Below, piece after piece: positions 12,176 to 22,680 of a DNA stretch of 64,000 nt. The DNA is taken from positions 4,402,001 to 4,466,000 of the forward strand of contig AP026547.1 in assembly GCA_026075535.2 (NCBI GenBank). Direction: 5' to 3'. This DNA comes from Tricholoma matsutake (Eukaryota; Basidiomycota; Agaricomycetes; Agaricales; Tricholomataceae). Under the pieces are notes generated by a model. It saw nothing but the letters and a program-made list of their open reading frames with translations, was not told where the DNA came from and searched no databases. The stretch's first letter is position 1, and every line of letters begins with the position of its first letter. Both the position numbers and the translations under genes were made by a program.

Positions 12176-12700
12176 TTGTTACCTCTGTATTTATCGCTGT
12201 TGCAAGACCTTGATGTGAATATGGACACTCTCCACAAGCTGATTGAATTTGCTGTCCCCAGGTCTCGTGCAACCCACCTATCCAAAGTAGAGGTTATCAC
12301 AAATGTGCTGGAATCACTTAACAAAGCAAAGCTAATGCCTCTTGACTTTCTACTACACCTCTTGGACCAATCTCACTTTTCTTTGTATTGTGCCCCATTC
12401 TATAACTCAGATAAATTTAGAGACCTTCTCCGATTGTTCTGGAAAAGCAAATGAGGCTCTTTCATGATGAAAGACTGGTTCTGACCCCATGCTGTCCATC
12501 TTGTGCACGACTAAATACAGTCAGAAATGGAATGCACAAAGCACTACCTTCGCATGTCCCGCCAGCGACTGCCCATGCCAGACAAGATGCTTGATAGGCT
12601 GTAGTCCGGTCATCACCACCCAGTTGATGCAAATAGTCCAGAGGAAGCCAATCCAGTGGGAGAACCTGAACAGCAAGAACCTGAACCTCCTCGGATGAGA
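12176..12700 (+). pseudogene. Fragment of a multi-copy basidiomycete protein (possibly DUF6589-type N-terminus)
   Basis: Forward frame reading LIEFAVPRSRATHLSKVEV, NVLESLNKAKLMPLDFLLHL and LLRLFWKSK, then TGA stops, continuing in frame with SEMECTKHYLRMS. It recalls the N-terminal part of large, high-copy mushroom proteins that I associate, with low certainty, with DUF6589. Internal stops show it is dead. Confidence 0.35.
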
Positions 12701-13270
12701 GTAGCCTAATAGCTTCTAGACGTGCCTCAAGCGTAGGTACATCAAAAGTAGCCATGAAGACAAATGTGACTCATCCAAATGCAATTGGATGTTCGCTCAG
12801 GCAAATGGTAACATGATGTGTTCCCAAAAGGGTTATTTTAATATTTACAAGGAGTCAGAGGCTGTCAGAGGGAGTCAGTGATGAATCGATGACACATCTG
12901 TTTTTCAATCATTGGTAATGGCAAGCGAATTTAAACTCAGATGTACCACCTATACATCGTGCTTGCCCATGTACTAGGGATTGGTCACCGGTCTCATTTA
13001 GTTCTAGGTTCTCCTTATATGATATACACAAGGGCAGTACACCCTTCTGATTACATGTTTGATAGCAAGCAGTGAAACAGCTTCATCCACTGCAAACATG
13101 TATTTTCAGAATGGTCCTTAAAGACTGCACACATTAGTAGCAGTCAAACATTAGGCTCAGTAAAAAGGAATTCATGTAAATGTCATGTGGATGTCATGTG
13201 GGGTCATGTGGTAGTTATGTAACTGTCAAAAAAACAGCATTTGGAGTAACAACCAAATTGATTAAGGTAG
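12701..13270. other. No gene seen
   Basis: AT-rich, stop-dense sequence. Contains short tandem echoes (GTCATGTGG repeated near 13180-13210) but no coding frame or known element. It ends where repeat B2 of the reverse Ngaro-like element begins. Confidence 0.5.
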
Positions 13271-13372
13271 GAGGGTTTATGAAGTGGGCAAAGGTAGGGA
13301 GGAAAATGCTGTTTGGTGACCCTTAGGGTCAGCCTTAACAGCTGAATAATATTTACATCACAAAGGTACACC
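13271..13372 (-). repeat. Ngaro-L terminal repeat B2
   Basis: About 102 bp matching B1. Because B1 was later hit by copia-2, B2 also serves as an in-window empty-site copy: it reads continuously across the CCCTT insertion point. Confidence 0.75.
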
Positions 13373-13681
13373 TAATAGACTAAGGGTGGGAAGGAGGGTG
13401 AACAAAAGCTATGTGAGTGCAGGAGTGAGATGACAACAGGAAACCCCAGGAAAAGGGGTTGTCTTACCATACAGAAACATTACACTATGTGAATAGGAGT
13501 AGAATAGTATAGTGCAGAAAAATAGTTCTGTGAGAACTGTCCATGACCATAAAGTGTTATGGCATGCACGTGGTGCTGTTAACTGAGACTGTAAAGTGTT
13601 ATAGTGGGCATGCAGTGCAGTCATCTCACATCGTCTGAAACCTTTGCCATTGGACTTGTGTAAACAGACCTTTAAACTTGA
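13373..13681 (-). repeat. Ngaro-L internal repeat A2, with intron-like segment
   Basis: Between B1 and B2. On the reverse strand its start matches A2 of the second element (AGTTTAAAG, GTTTAC.CAAGT.CAATGG). Reverse-strand 13467 down to 13409 is a 59-nt GTAAGA...ACATAG segment, at the same relative place as the 56-nt GT-AG segment in the other A2. Confidence 0.65.
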
Positions 13682-13744
13682 CCAATGTGTGAGGGTTTAT
13701 GAAGTGGGCAAAGGTAGGGAGGAAAAAGCCATTTGGCAACCCTT
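13682..13744 (-). repeat. Ngaro-L repeat B1, distal part (before copia-2)
   Basis: Same sequence as 13271-13325 (GAGGGTTTATGAAGTGGGCA and onward) up to the duplicated CCCTT at the copia-2 boundary; adds the CCAATGTGT end adjoining A2. Confidence 0.8.
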
Positions 13745-14124
13745 TGTTGGAATAGCAACCTGTGCTGATCTGAACTTTCACTTTGTGGACTCCCTTCTTT
13801 CCGTTGGCCAAAAGTTATCCCACTTCAGCATGCTATTTATAAGCATTTAACTTATTATTCATCATAAGTACTGTAGCCATACAGATGGTCTCCTGTAGTA
13901 TAAAAGTCAAGTAGCTCTCATACTTGTACCTCAGTCATTTGGCTCATGCTCCCGCACACAAACACTGAGGTGAATACTTTTACTTACTCTACTTATATTC
14001 TTGTTACTTACTTTGCATTCACCTAGTTAACATACCTTTCATATAGGTGAATACATAGTCGTTTGGCTCACGCTCCTGCATGCAAACACTGAGTTAACAT
14101 ACCTTTCATATAGTTATTCTTACA
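13745..14124 (+). repeat. Copia-2 5' LTR (380 bp)
   Basis: TG...CA ended. It contains an internal duplication: a block TTTGGCTCAYGCTCC...AAACACTGAG at about 13937-13968 and 14060-14091, and the word GTTAACATACCTTTCATATA twice (about 14027 and 14095). Confidence 0.95.
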
Positions 14125-14139
14125 GGTTATTGGGCCCTG
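14125..14139 (+). other. Copia-2 primer-binding site, half-tRNA(iMet) type
   Basis: GGTTATTGGGCCCTG directly after the LTR. Like copia-1 it matches the anticodon arm of initiator tRNA-Met, with one inserted T. Confidence 0.75.
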
Positions 14140-14162
14140 CATTCCCTGCTGTACTTGTTATC

Positions 14163-15060
14163 ATGACTACCTCCTTGACCACCACTGACTTTCTCCCTTC
14201 ATGTGTGCCTAAGTTCAAACCAACTGGCCTGAACTGGACTATCTTCAAGCTTTGTTTTCAGGACACCCTTGATGCAAAAGGTTTCTGGGGCCATTTTGAT
14301 GGCTCGTCTACCTGCCTCGTTACCAGTTCCCCTCCTACACAAACCCAGGCTGAAGCAGTTAAAATGTGGATGAAGAACAAGTGAACAGCAAAGTTGCTCC
14401 TCACCCAAAAGATTCCCAACTTGGCCTTGATCCTCATACACAGCCACAAACTCATGAAGGATCGTTGGGCTGCTATTGTTGCAGAATACTCAGCAAAGGG
14501 GACATGTGCACAGACAGAGTTACGTTCTCAGTTTTTGTGGTCCAAGTGCCCTGAGAAAGGCAACATCTGCCAGTTCCTTGATCAGCTTCGAGTTGAACGC
14601 GAGAAGTTAGCTACTGTAAGGGTCAATATCAAGGAGAAAGACTACCGCTCTACCATTTCAGTTGCCTACCCCCTGCCCTAGCCAATTTCACCTCCAGTCT
14701 CATCGCTGCTGCTCGTGTCAATGATTCTACCAAAGAAGTCAAACCTGACACCCTTATCTCCATTATCTCTGAGGAATATGAGCGCCACGTCACACATTGC
14801 TCAAATTGCAGCAAGGCAAAGACTGATGATGAAGCTCTAGCAGTCACTCCTGGGAAGAGCAAGTCAAAGAAACCTTGGGGTGTGTGTTGGAACTGTGGGG
14901 AGAAAGGCCACTTTAAGGACAAGTGCAATAAACCTCCCAAGGAGTCAAGCAGCAAGAAGGGAAATCCCTTGAAGAAGGGTGGTGCAGCAAATGTTGCTGC
15001 TGAGTCAGACTCTGATTCTGAAATTGGTGGAGCTTTCTTCATTGAAGAGGACTTTGACTC
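14163..15060 (+). pseudogene. Copia-2 gag
   Basis: ATG at 14163, 38 bp after the LTR. Starts with a Thr-rich MTTSLTTTDFL and a UBN2-type body (FKPTGLNWTIFKLCFQ, W..I...YSAKG). TGA stop at 14382; frameshift near 14675 within a CCCCC run. The nucleocapsid knuckle CWNCGEKGHFKDKC (14887-14928) is intact and lies in the frame that continues into the protease. Confidence 0.9.
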
Positions 15061-18000
15061 TGACACTGTGGACTTGATGGCTGATTTAGGAACAGTATCC
15101 AAATTTTCTGATCAATCGGATGTGATGGGTAATTCTAACGATGACAAGGATCTTTTTTCGGAAGTGGGTGATGATGAGATTGTTGATTGCAGCTGGTTCT
15201 CCGAGGAGTTATCTGAGACTGATGGGAGCAAGTGCAGCTCGCTCGTCAGTGTTGACTCAGACTTGGAATGTGCTTCAGAGGATATTGCAGCTCACATTGC
15301 TGCTGGCCATGATCCTGCAAACTCACCTTGTACCGAAGTTTGTGATTCTGGTGCTACACATCATCTTTCACCATTTTGTGAAGACTTTGAGAAGTTCACC
15401 CAAATTTCCCCAAAGACATTCTGAGCCGCAAACAAATTAAATTTTTCCACAGTTGGAATGGGGGAGCTAATAATTGATGTACCAAATGGTGCTGACAGTT
15501 CCCAGTTACAACTCTCAGAAGTGTTGTATTCTCCGGAAGTGGGGTACACACTGATCTCAATTGGCCATTTAGATGAGAAAGGTTTCTCAGCAAATTTCTC
15601 AGGTGGGAAGTGTACAATTACTGGGCCTGATGGGAAGAGAGTTGGAGAGGTCCCAAAAAATCATCGTGGACTTTATCGGGTTGATCATGAGCCAGAATCT
15701 GCAAGTGCGGCAGAGGAAGTGCTCACGATAGATCAATTCCATCATCACCTTGGCCACATATCAGTTACTGCAGCTCAAAAACTTGCCAAGGATGGCTTCA
15801 TCACTGGTCTTCAGCTGGAAACTACCCCAATGGGTGAAGAGTTCTTTTGTGAATCTTGTGTGTATGCCAAGGCTATGAGGAAGCCTGTCACTAAGGCTTG
15901 AAAAGGTGAATGGGCAACCAAATTTGGTGTCAAAATCCACTCTGATGTGTGGGGTCCCACACCTGTGGGTACAAAAGGTGGAAAGTGTTACTATGTTACA
16001 TTTGTTGATGACTCGAGTTGACTCACTCATCTCCACCTTCTTGCCAAGAAATCTGACACTCCCGATGCCTACAAGGAGTATGAAGCATGGTGCAACATGC
16101 AGATGAAAAAGCCTGTGAAGGTTTTGCACTCAGATTGTGGCAGTGAATTTATGGGGAAGGAATTTGTACTGTACCTTACATTGAAAGGTACTAAACAGAA
16201 ACTTACTGTCCACAACATGCCACAGGAGAACGGGGTTGCAGAATGCTGAAATCACACCATTGTTGAGTGTATTCGAGCATTGTTACATGCCAGTGGTCTA
16301 CCAAGGACAATGTGGGGCAAGGCAGCACATCATGTTGTCTGGTTGATGAACCACACATTGACCAAAGCTGTTGATGGGAAGACCCTGTTTGAGGCCACTT
16401 TTGGAAAGAAGCCCAACCTCAGCAATGTGCAGGAATGGGGCAAGAAAGTTTGGGTGCATATTGAGGGTGGAACGAAGCTAGGTGGGCGCATGCGAGAGGG
16501 TCGTTGGCTCGGTATAGACAAGAGGAGCAATGGTTGCAGAGTGTATTGGCCAGATAAGCAGACTGTCACCATGGAACGGAATGTACACTTTGACAGAACT
16601 TATGCATCAGTGGAACGTTTCGAGGGGGAGGATTGGGATTTCGTCGAAACGTCCCCTGACAAACTCACCTTGACACCAGCAACTAACTCTCAATCCACTT
16701 CTACCCCTCCCATTCCCACAGTTTTGGCACCATGTCTGAGTCCTGTACCAGCCCAGCCTCAAGCACCAGCTGCCAAAGAAACCCCTTCCAGGCATATTCG
16801 AAGACCCAGTCAATGTGTCCAGGACATTCTTGATGGCTGTGGAGTCACACCCTTCTGATCCCCAAGTCACCTTGGGTGTCCAGTTACCAACCGTCAATGA
16901 GACTGTCGACTTTGAGGGGGAGGGGATGGCCAATTGGATGATGGAAACCAATTTTGTGGAAGAGTACATGATGGCAGCTGAGATCAGTGAGGCGGAGGCA
17001 CTTGAGCCCAGATCTTTAGCTGAAGCAAAGTGCTGTCCCGATTGGCCACTGTGGGAGAAAGCCATTCATGAGGAATTGGCACTCCTGAAGGAGACCAACA
17101 CCTATGAGCTCATTGATCCACCTGATGGTGCAAACATTGTTGGTTCAAAGTGGGTTTTCTGAGCAAAGAAGGACATGGTGGGAAACATCGTCCATTACAA
17201 GGCTCATCTTGTTGCGCAAGGTTTCTCCCAGGTCCCCGGTGTTGACTACTTCGACACTTTCACTCCCATTGCGAAACTTGCCTCTATCTGCACCGTCCTC
17301 GCTATGGCCACCCACCTGGATCTCGAGCTTCATCAGATTGATATCAAGGGCATGTACTTAAACAGCAAACTCACCTCTCGAGAGCAGATTTACATGAAAC
17401 AGCCTCCTGGCTACCCTGCACCCAACTCCTCTGGCCAAGTTTGGCACCTTCTCAAGACCCTCTATGGCTTGAAATAGTCAGCTCATCATTGGTATTTCAA
17501 GCTTGTCAAGATTATGCTCGAGCGCCTGCGATTTTCAAGATGCGATGTTGATCAGGCTGTCTTCTTTCGTCATGAGGGGAGTAACATTGTCATTGTTCTT
17601 GTCCATGTTGATGACTGCACAATAGCTGCATCCACTATCAAGCTCATTTTAGACTTCAAACAAAAAATCTCAGAGCTTGGTGAGCTCCACTGGCTTCTCG
17701 GCATTGGAATTCGTCGCGACCATGAACACCACTCCATCCACCTCTCACAACACTCTTACAACAACTCTATCATCCGTCGTTACAACTTCCAAGATTTGAA
17801 GCCTGTTTCTATGCCCATGGAAATCAACCTCCACCTTTCCTCCACCCAGTCTCCCTCTACAACTGCCAAATTTGCCCAAATGCATGATGTTCCATACCAC
17901 GAGGCTGTTGGCTCACTGATGTATACCTCACTCGGCACTCACCCCGATATTTCGTTTGCTGTCCAAACAGTCTTGTGTTTCTCAACTAAGCCAGGCTCAG

Positions 18001-18475
18001 CACACTGGGAAGCTGTTAAACAAATATTTTGTTACTTGAAAGGCACAAATGATTTGTGGTTGTCATATGGAGGAACTTGAGCCGAGTTAACAGGTTTTGC
18101 TGATGCTGATGGGAATATGGCTGAAGATTGTCATGCCATTTCAGGGTATGCTTTTCTTCTTCATGGCAGTGCTGTTTCATGGAGTGCTAAACAGCAAGAG
18201 ATCATTTCCCTCTCTACCACTGAGAGTGAGTACGTTGCCACTACCCATGCTGCCAAGGAAGCTTTGTGGCTGCACTCGCTCATCACACAGCTTTTCTCTG
18301 TCAACCTTGACTCTACAACACTTTTTTCGGACAATCAGTCAGCAATCACTCTCACTCAGGACCATCAATACCATGCTCATACCAAGCACATCGACATCCA
18401 GTTCCACTTCATTCATTGGATTGTTGAACAAGGCTCACTCTGTCTTGTCTATTGTCCCACTGATGACATGATTGC
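15061..18475 (+). pseudogene. Copia-2 protease-integrase-RT-RNase H
   Basis: Protease CDSGATHH (about 15342) intact; integrase zinc finger (HHHLGHIS...CESC) and D,D,E (HSDVWG, HSDCGSEF, NGVAEC); RT with LVHVDDC (about 17607) and YGLK; RNase H (ADADG, TTESEY, SDNQSA). TGA stops at 15422, 15899, 16019, 16247, 17160 and 18078 mostly fall at expected Arg positions (FRAANK, SSRLTH, VFRAKK, GTRAEL); one TAG at 17475. A frameshift lies near 16855. The frame ends abruptly at DDMIA, where the inverted block begins; the missing C-terminus (TLMKALPSAKVKHFAS) reads on the opposite strand inside 18740-18822. Confidence 0.93.
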
Positions 18476-18822
18476 AGTAACAAAAATATAAGTAGAGTAA
18501 GTAAAAGTATTCACCTCAGTGTTTGCATGCGGGAGCATGAGCCAAATGACTGAGGTACAAGTATGAGAGCTATTTGACTTTTATACTACAGGAGACCATC
18601 TGTATGGCTACAGTACTTATGATGAATAATAAGTTAAATGCTTATAAATAGCATGCCAAAGTGGAATAACCTTAGGTCAACAGAAAGAAGGGAGTCCACA
18701 AAGTGAAAGTTTGGATCAGCACAGGTTGCTATTCCAACACTCCCCCTCAAGCTGTCAAGAGTCCGAGCTGAGACGCAAAATGTTTGACTTTAGCAGAAGG
18801 CAGTGCTTTCATGAGAGTATCA
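18476..18822 (-). mobile_element. Inverted 347-bp segment: pol C-terminus, PPT and first 264 bp of copia-2 3' LTR
   Basis: On the reverse strand, 18822 to 18740 encodes the missing end of pol plus the purine tract GAGGGGGAG, followed by LTR bases 1-264 (18739 to 18476). LTR bases 265-380 resume in forward orientation at 18823. 264+116 equals exactly the 380 bp of the 5' LTR, so no base was gained or lost. Confidence 0.93.
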
Positions 18823-18938
18823 TACTTTACATTCACCTAGTTAACATACCTTTCATATAGGTGAATGCATAGTTGTTTGGGTCACGCTCCCATGCACAAA
18901 CACTGAGTTAACATACCTTTCATATAGTTATTCTTACA
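18823..18938 (+). repeat. Copia-2 3' LTR, distal 116 bp
   Basis: Forward-oriented remainder, TACTTTACATTCACC to TTCTTACA, followed by the CCCTT target duplication. Confidence 0.93.
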
Positions 18939-18943
18939 CCCTT

Positions 18944-18991
18944 AGGGTCAGCCTTAATGGCTGAATAATATTTGCATCATAAAGGTACACC
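18944..18991 (-). repeat. Ngaro-L repeat B1, proximal part (after copia-2)
   Basis: Continues the B sequence seen at 13320-13372 (AGGGTCAGCCTTAA...GGTACACC). It directly abuts the 3' end of the YR ORF on the reverse strand. Confidence 0.8.
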
Positions 18992-18998
18992 TATAGTC

Positions 18999-19679
18999 CT
19001 AATAAAAATGGAGGGGTGAGTGTGTGGGAGTTGATAGATGAGTTGATGGTGTGAGGAGTGAAAGATACAAATGTTGTCCATGAGAAGTATGTCCATGGCA
19101 GAGTGTAGTGCCATTATAGTACAGATAAGAGAAAGAAAGTCTGTGGCAGAGTGCCTGAGTCCAGGCATAGTAGAAGAAGAAAAAGACACAAAGTCTGTTG
19201 AAGTCCGTGCAGTTTTCGAGCATGAAGTATGCAGCATGCCCTGTGGGGCGATGAGTCTGTGCAGATTCAGGAATGTTCACACATGTAACATTGCCTGTAG
19301 GAGGATGGAATGCTTTTGAATGTAAATTTGCCACACCACTGATGCCCATCGTCCAATGCCTTGAATGATGTGTGGAGCCATGCCATGATGTACCTCCAGC
19401 TTGCATGGACTGTCCTGCTACATCATTATCAAACCACAAACATAAGAGTCTTATGAAGAAAGACCTCATTGGGACTTTGCCTGTGGCAGTGAGCCAGAGT
19501 GGTGACAACAGCAGAAAATGGTGGTCACAGGACACAATGTAGAGCCAGAACAGTTTCATGGGGTTGCAGGGTAAAGGGTTCTCATGGATTGTCACAGTGT
19601 TTCCCTCAAAGAATCTGTTGGCTTGTGTCCAGGCAAGAAGAATTGAAAGAAAGTGGGGTGCAGATGTACAAACTCCCAT
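18999..19679 (-). pseudogene. Tyrosine recombinase, catalytic half (Ngaro-L)
   Basis: Reverse-strand remnant of the integrase-like recombinase of a YR retrotransposon. Visible: RFFEGN near the start, LSPLWLTATGKVPMRSFFIR, then the active-site box AGQSMQAGG (19420-19391), where the catalytic Arg of SMRAGG is Gln (CGA to CAA, a CpG change). After a one-base frameshift follow PHIIQGIGRWAS (GRW box, about 19357-19336) and IYIQKH with the nucleophilic Tyr (about 19330-19308). The tail is not conserved. Dead by frameshift and loss of the catalytic Arg. Confidence 0.75.
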
Positions 19680-19700
19680 TCAGTCACCTTGTGTGGGTCA

Positions 19701-20460
19701 GTCACCTTGAAACCCACACCCACCAACACTGCACCCATTCTGACACCATACCCATGGTGACAGGTTTTTACCATGGTGTGTCATGAAACACCATAGGTGC
19801 AACACCATGTATATACCCTGTTGTTTTGGCTGTATTTTTTGCCTTGTATTTGATGTTTTACATTGCTAAACATAGTGTATTTTTATTGTATAACCCTGGA
19901 CTAACTTGACTACACCCTGTATACAACATTTAAGCTACAGACAATAAAGTTTTTTCATTCAAAACAGGGACAACATAAGTATTAAATTTTTTTTGTTAAA
20001 CTAACTAGCCTCCCTTGCGGGAGAGGGGACAACACAAGTATTAAAAATTTTCATTAAACAAGATGACCTCTCATGCATGAAGTGAGGGAGGGGCCATGAA
20101 ACTAATTAATGATAGAAACAAAAAAAATCTCACTCACATTCATGAGGGAGGGGCCTGCCCCATGAGCAGTTGCTCATGGCAGTGGTTGGGGGAGGCGGTG
20201 CCCTGCCCTCTGCTTCTAGTTGTTCACTCTGGCTTGTTTTCCCCCGCCATTCATTGTTTGTCCCACTTTGTTCACCATTGTTGTTTGTCCTGTCCTCCCT
20301 GTCGTTGTTGTCTTGTTCCTGGTCCTAGTTGTCTGGGTAGTCACCATCCTCATCATTCTTGCAGTTGTCGTCATCCTGTCCATAGGCTGCCCTGCAATGC
20401 AGTGGTGGTGCTGGTGCTGGGTCATAGATGGCAGCTTGTGGTAGCCATCCCCTCTCCCTG
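19701..20460. other. No gene seen; short repeats
   Basis: Contains a palindromic block with CCATGGT words (19750-19790), two copies of GGGACAACAYAAGTATTAAA about 61 bp apart (about 19967 and 20028), and a GAGGGAGGGGCC word twice (about 20083 and 20143). Reading frames here look spurious. Confidence 0.5.
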
Positions 20461-21333
20461 CCATTGCTCGCAAGTGGCATCTCATTGCCTTCTATTCCAA
20501 AAGCCTTAATGCAGTGGAAAGGAACTATGAGATTCATGACAAGGAAATGCTCACCATTATATGCACATTAGAAGAATGGCAGCACCTCTTAGAGGGATCC
20601 CGCCATAAATCCAAGATCTGGACTGACCACAAGAACTTGGAATACTTCATGACAGCCAAAAAACTCGATTGATAGCAGGCCCAGCAGTCCCTCTATCTAT
20701 CTCATTTCAATTTTTCCTTGCATCATCGACCAGGGAGAAGTATGGGAAAGCCAGATGCGCTTTTGTGATGAGCAGACCATGGGGATGGAAGTGCGGATAA
20801 TGACAATATCACACTGCTAACACCAGGATTATTTGTCATAAGGGTTCATGGTTGAAGGGGAAGAATGAGACATTCTGCAAGAAATCCATTGGTGAAACCA
20901 TGCTGGCAAACAGGAGGACTTAGTAGCCACTGCAGCAAGAGCGCTATGGGAAACCCATGGGAAATCCATTCGCAGTTCAGAATGGAAAGAGTCAGAAGGG
21001 CTCCTCCTATTCAGGGATCACATAATATGTACCCAACAATGTGGAACTGTGTCGCAAGATTGTGGAACAGCACCATGACATGGAAATAGTGGGACATGTG
21101 GGATGCTGGAAGACACTAGAACTAGTGTCTTGATCCTATTGGTGGCCACAGATGTCCCACTACATTGGCAAGTATTGCAGCACTTGCGATCTCTGTTTGT
21201 GAACTAAAGTCCAGTGGTGGCCCCCAATGGGTGAGCTACACCCCTTACCAGTCCCAGAAGGAAGGTGGGACACCATGTCAGTAGACATCATCATTGAGCT
21301 CCCAGAGGCCCATGGATTTGATGCAGTCATGGA
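20461..21333 (+). pseudogene. Ty3/gypsy element C fragment: RNase H and integrase N-part
   Basis: RNase H: IAFYSKSLNAVERNYEIHDK, EEWQHLLEGSRHK, IWTDHKNLEYF, then FSLHHRPGRSMGKPDAL. Integrase: SYWWPQM/HYIGKY, CSTCDLCLR (zinc finger), [20 protein letters not shown] with the first catalytic Asp, then [12 protein letters not shown], where the frame is cut by the hAT derivative. Many stops; upstream RT and gag are absent. Confidence 0.82.
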
Positions 21334-21716
21334 CCTTAGGGTATATCATGGGTGTGGGTATTCCCATGGTGTTTTGGTCATGGGTGTGACGGGTGCGGGT
21401 GTGGTGTTGGACTCTGCTGCACCTCGATGTACCATTGACCCATACCCACAGTTTGCGGGTATTCCACGGGTTACTGCAGGCACCCAGTATTTCCATTTAC
21501 AGCCCAGTTCAGTTTTTATTTTCACATTTTTGTCATTGACAGCATCATCTGACAAACTCCGACAGGTGATCAGCCTCAAGGCAGTCCAGGTCTGGCGCAC
21601 CTCTCTGTCTGTTTCATCCTGACTCCCCCCTCCAGTCTACGTTCACAAACTCCCTAGACAACCATCTTCAGTTTCCATGATCTATCTCCAAGCTCATTCT
21701 AACTTCAAAAGGATAC

Positions 21717-21927
21717 AGCCAACTCTCCCAATCTCTGCAAAATTGTATTGTTCCTGCACCATTTATCATTCCTGCACCATTTATCATTCCTGCACCACTT
21801 ATTATTACAGCCAACTCTCCCAATCTCTGCAAAATTGTATCGTTCCTGCGCCGTGTATCATTCCTGCACTGTTTATCATTCCTGCGCCACTTATTATTGC
21901 TGCGCCATTTACTGTTCCTGCACCCTT
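21717..21927. repeat. 18-bp minisatellite inside the hAT derivative
   Basis: Variants of TTCCTGCACCATTTATCA repeat several times within two larger units of about 92 bp, each starting CAGCCAACTCTCCCAATC. Confidence 0.85.
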
Positions 21928-22129
21928 ATGTCTGGCTTGTCAGATCCTCAGGTCCTTTGCTCGTTTTTACAGCCGATACCTCATAGATTCGCCCTTTACA
22001 TTCATATGCAGGTACAATTACCTCACCTTTCCCCATTTTAACTGCCGTGCTGATATATCATTGATTTGCAGGTCCACTCTGGGTACTTAAACTGTTCACT
22101 TGTACACCCACCTCCCATCTTCAACTGCC

Positions 22130-22474
22130 ATGGCGAAGACGCACAATAAAATCCTCACCTCATCTATCCAGTCCCTCAAATCCTCTGCCATGAAAGGTAC
22201 CAAGAAAATCTCAGCGGCTGTCACTGCTGTTGTCCGACCACTCAAGCGAGCGCAAACTTCACTGTCAACGTTTTCCTCCAAGGTCTCTTCCATCACCGGG
22301 AGTATCCATTCAGCTTCGTCTTTGAGCATCTTAGATGGCTCAGGTATTTGATGTACTTTTACAATCATTTCTTCACTCGCTAATCACTGGTTATAGATAA
22401 AGTCTCGACCTCCAAGCCACCGTCAATTATTTCGCTTAACTCGAATGAAGACCCACTGGATGGTGATACAGGCC
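22130..22474 (+). pseudogene. N-terminal exon of a hAT transposase
   Basis: ATG 22130: MAKTHNKILTSSIQSLKSS with a basic, Ser-rich stretch ending SILDGSG, then an intron-like gap and SKPPSIISLNSNEDPLDGD. This is the low-complexity N-terminus that precedes the BED zinc finger in related mushroom hAT transposases; the zinc finger and catalytic domain are missing. Confidence 0.5.
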
Positions 22475-22680
22475 CTGTGGCTTAGCTATATACCCCACAT
22501 AGTAGTAGTGTTTTGAAAATATCACCATGGGTACTAACGGTACTGCGGTTATCTGGTGACACCATATATATTTGGTATGGGTTTATACCTGTACCTGCAA
22601 AGGTTAAGGTGTTGATGGGTATGGTTATGGTCATGGAAAAATGTACCCATGGTATACCCGTGAAAAACCCTAGTCATGGT

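Larger units (their letters stand above)
13745..18938 (+). mobile_element. Copia-2: Ty1/copia retrotransposon with a rearranged 3' end
   Basis: 5194-bp element. The 5' LTR is 380 bp (TGTTGGAATAG...TTCTTACA). The 3' LTR is also 380 bp once a 347-bp inversion (18476-18822) is taken into account. A perfect 5-bp target duplication CCCTT (13740-13744 and 18939-18943) flanks it, and B2 at 13271-13372 supplies the uninterrupted target. Gag-pol is complete in order but has seven TGA and one TAG stops and two frameshifts. Confidence 0.95.
13271..19700 (-). mobile_element. Ngaro-L: 3' end of a reverse-strand YR retrotransposon (YR-B1-A2-B2), interrupted by copia-2
   Basis: Read on the reverse strand: a tyrosine-recombinase remnant (19679-18999), then B1 (18991-18944 plus 13744-13682), A2 (13681-13373) and B2 (13372-13271). 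B1-A2-B2 split direct repeats after the YR gene are diagnostic of the Ngaro/PAT group. The junction word CACATTGGTC.AGTTTAAAG and the B start GGTGTACC are shared with the complete element at 40743-63334. The RT and gag parts are absent here. Copia-2 is inserted within B1. Confidence 0.75.
21334..22672 (+). mobile_element. Internally deleted hAT derivative inserted in gypsy C integrase
   Basis: The gypsy integrase breaks at DAVM and resumes at VVVDSAGK. Between lie about 1.34 kb whose ends are rich in GGGTRTGGGT/CCCATGG words, like the complete hAT at 40844. The 8-mers GTCATGGA (21326-21333) and GTCATGGT (22673-22680) flank it, fitting hAT 8-bp duplications. Inside is only the first transposase exon; the catalytic part is deleted. 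End points are accurate to a few bases only. Confidence 0.65.

Noticed and set aside
12462..12755. Reverse ORF of 97 codons
   Set aside because: It overlaps a forward frame with better protein character (SEMECTKHYLRMS); composition suggests a shadow.
20096..20509. Cys/Pro-rich forward ORF
   Set aside because: Low-complexity reading of pyrimidine-rich DNA running into an RNase H fragment in another frame.
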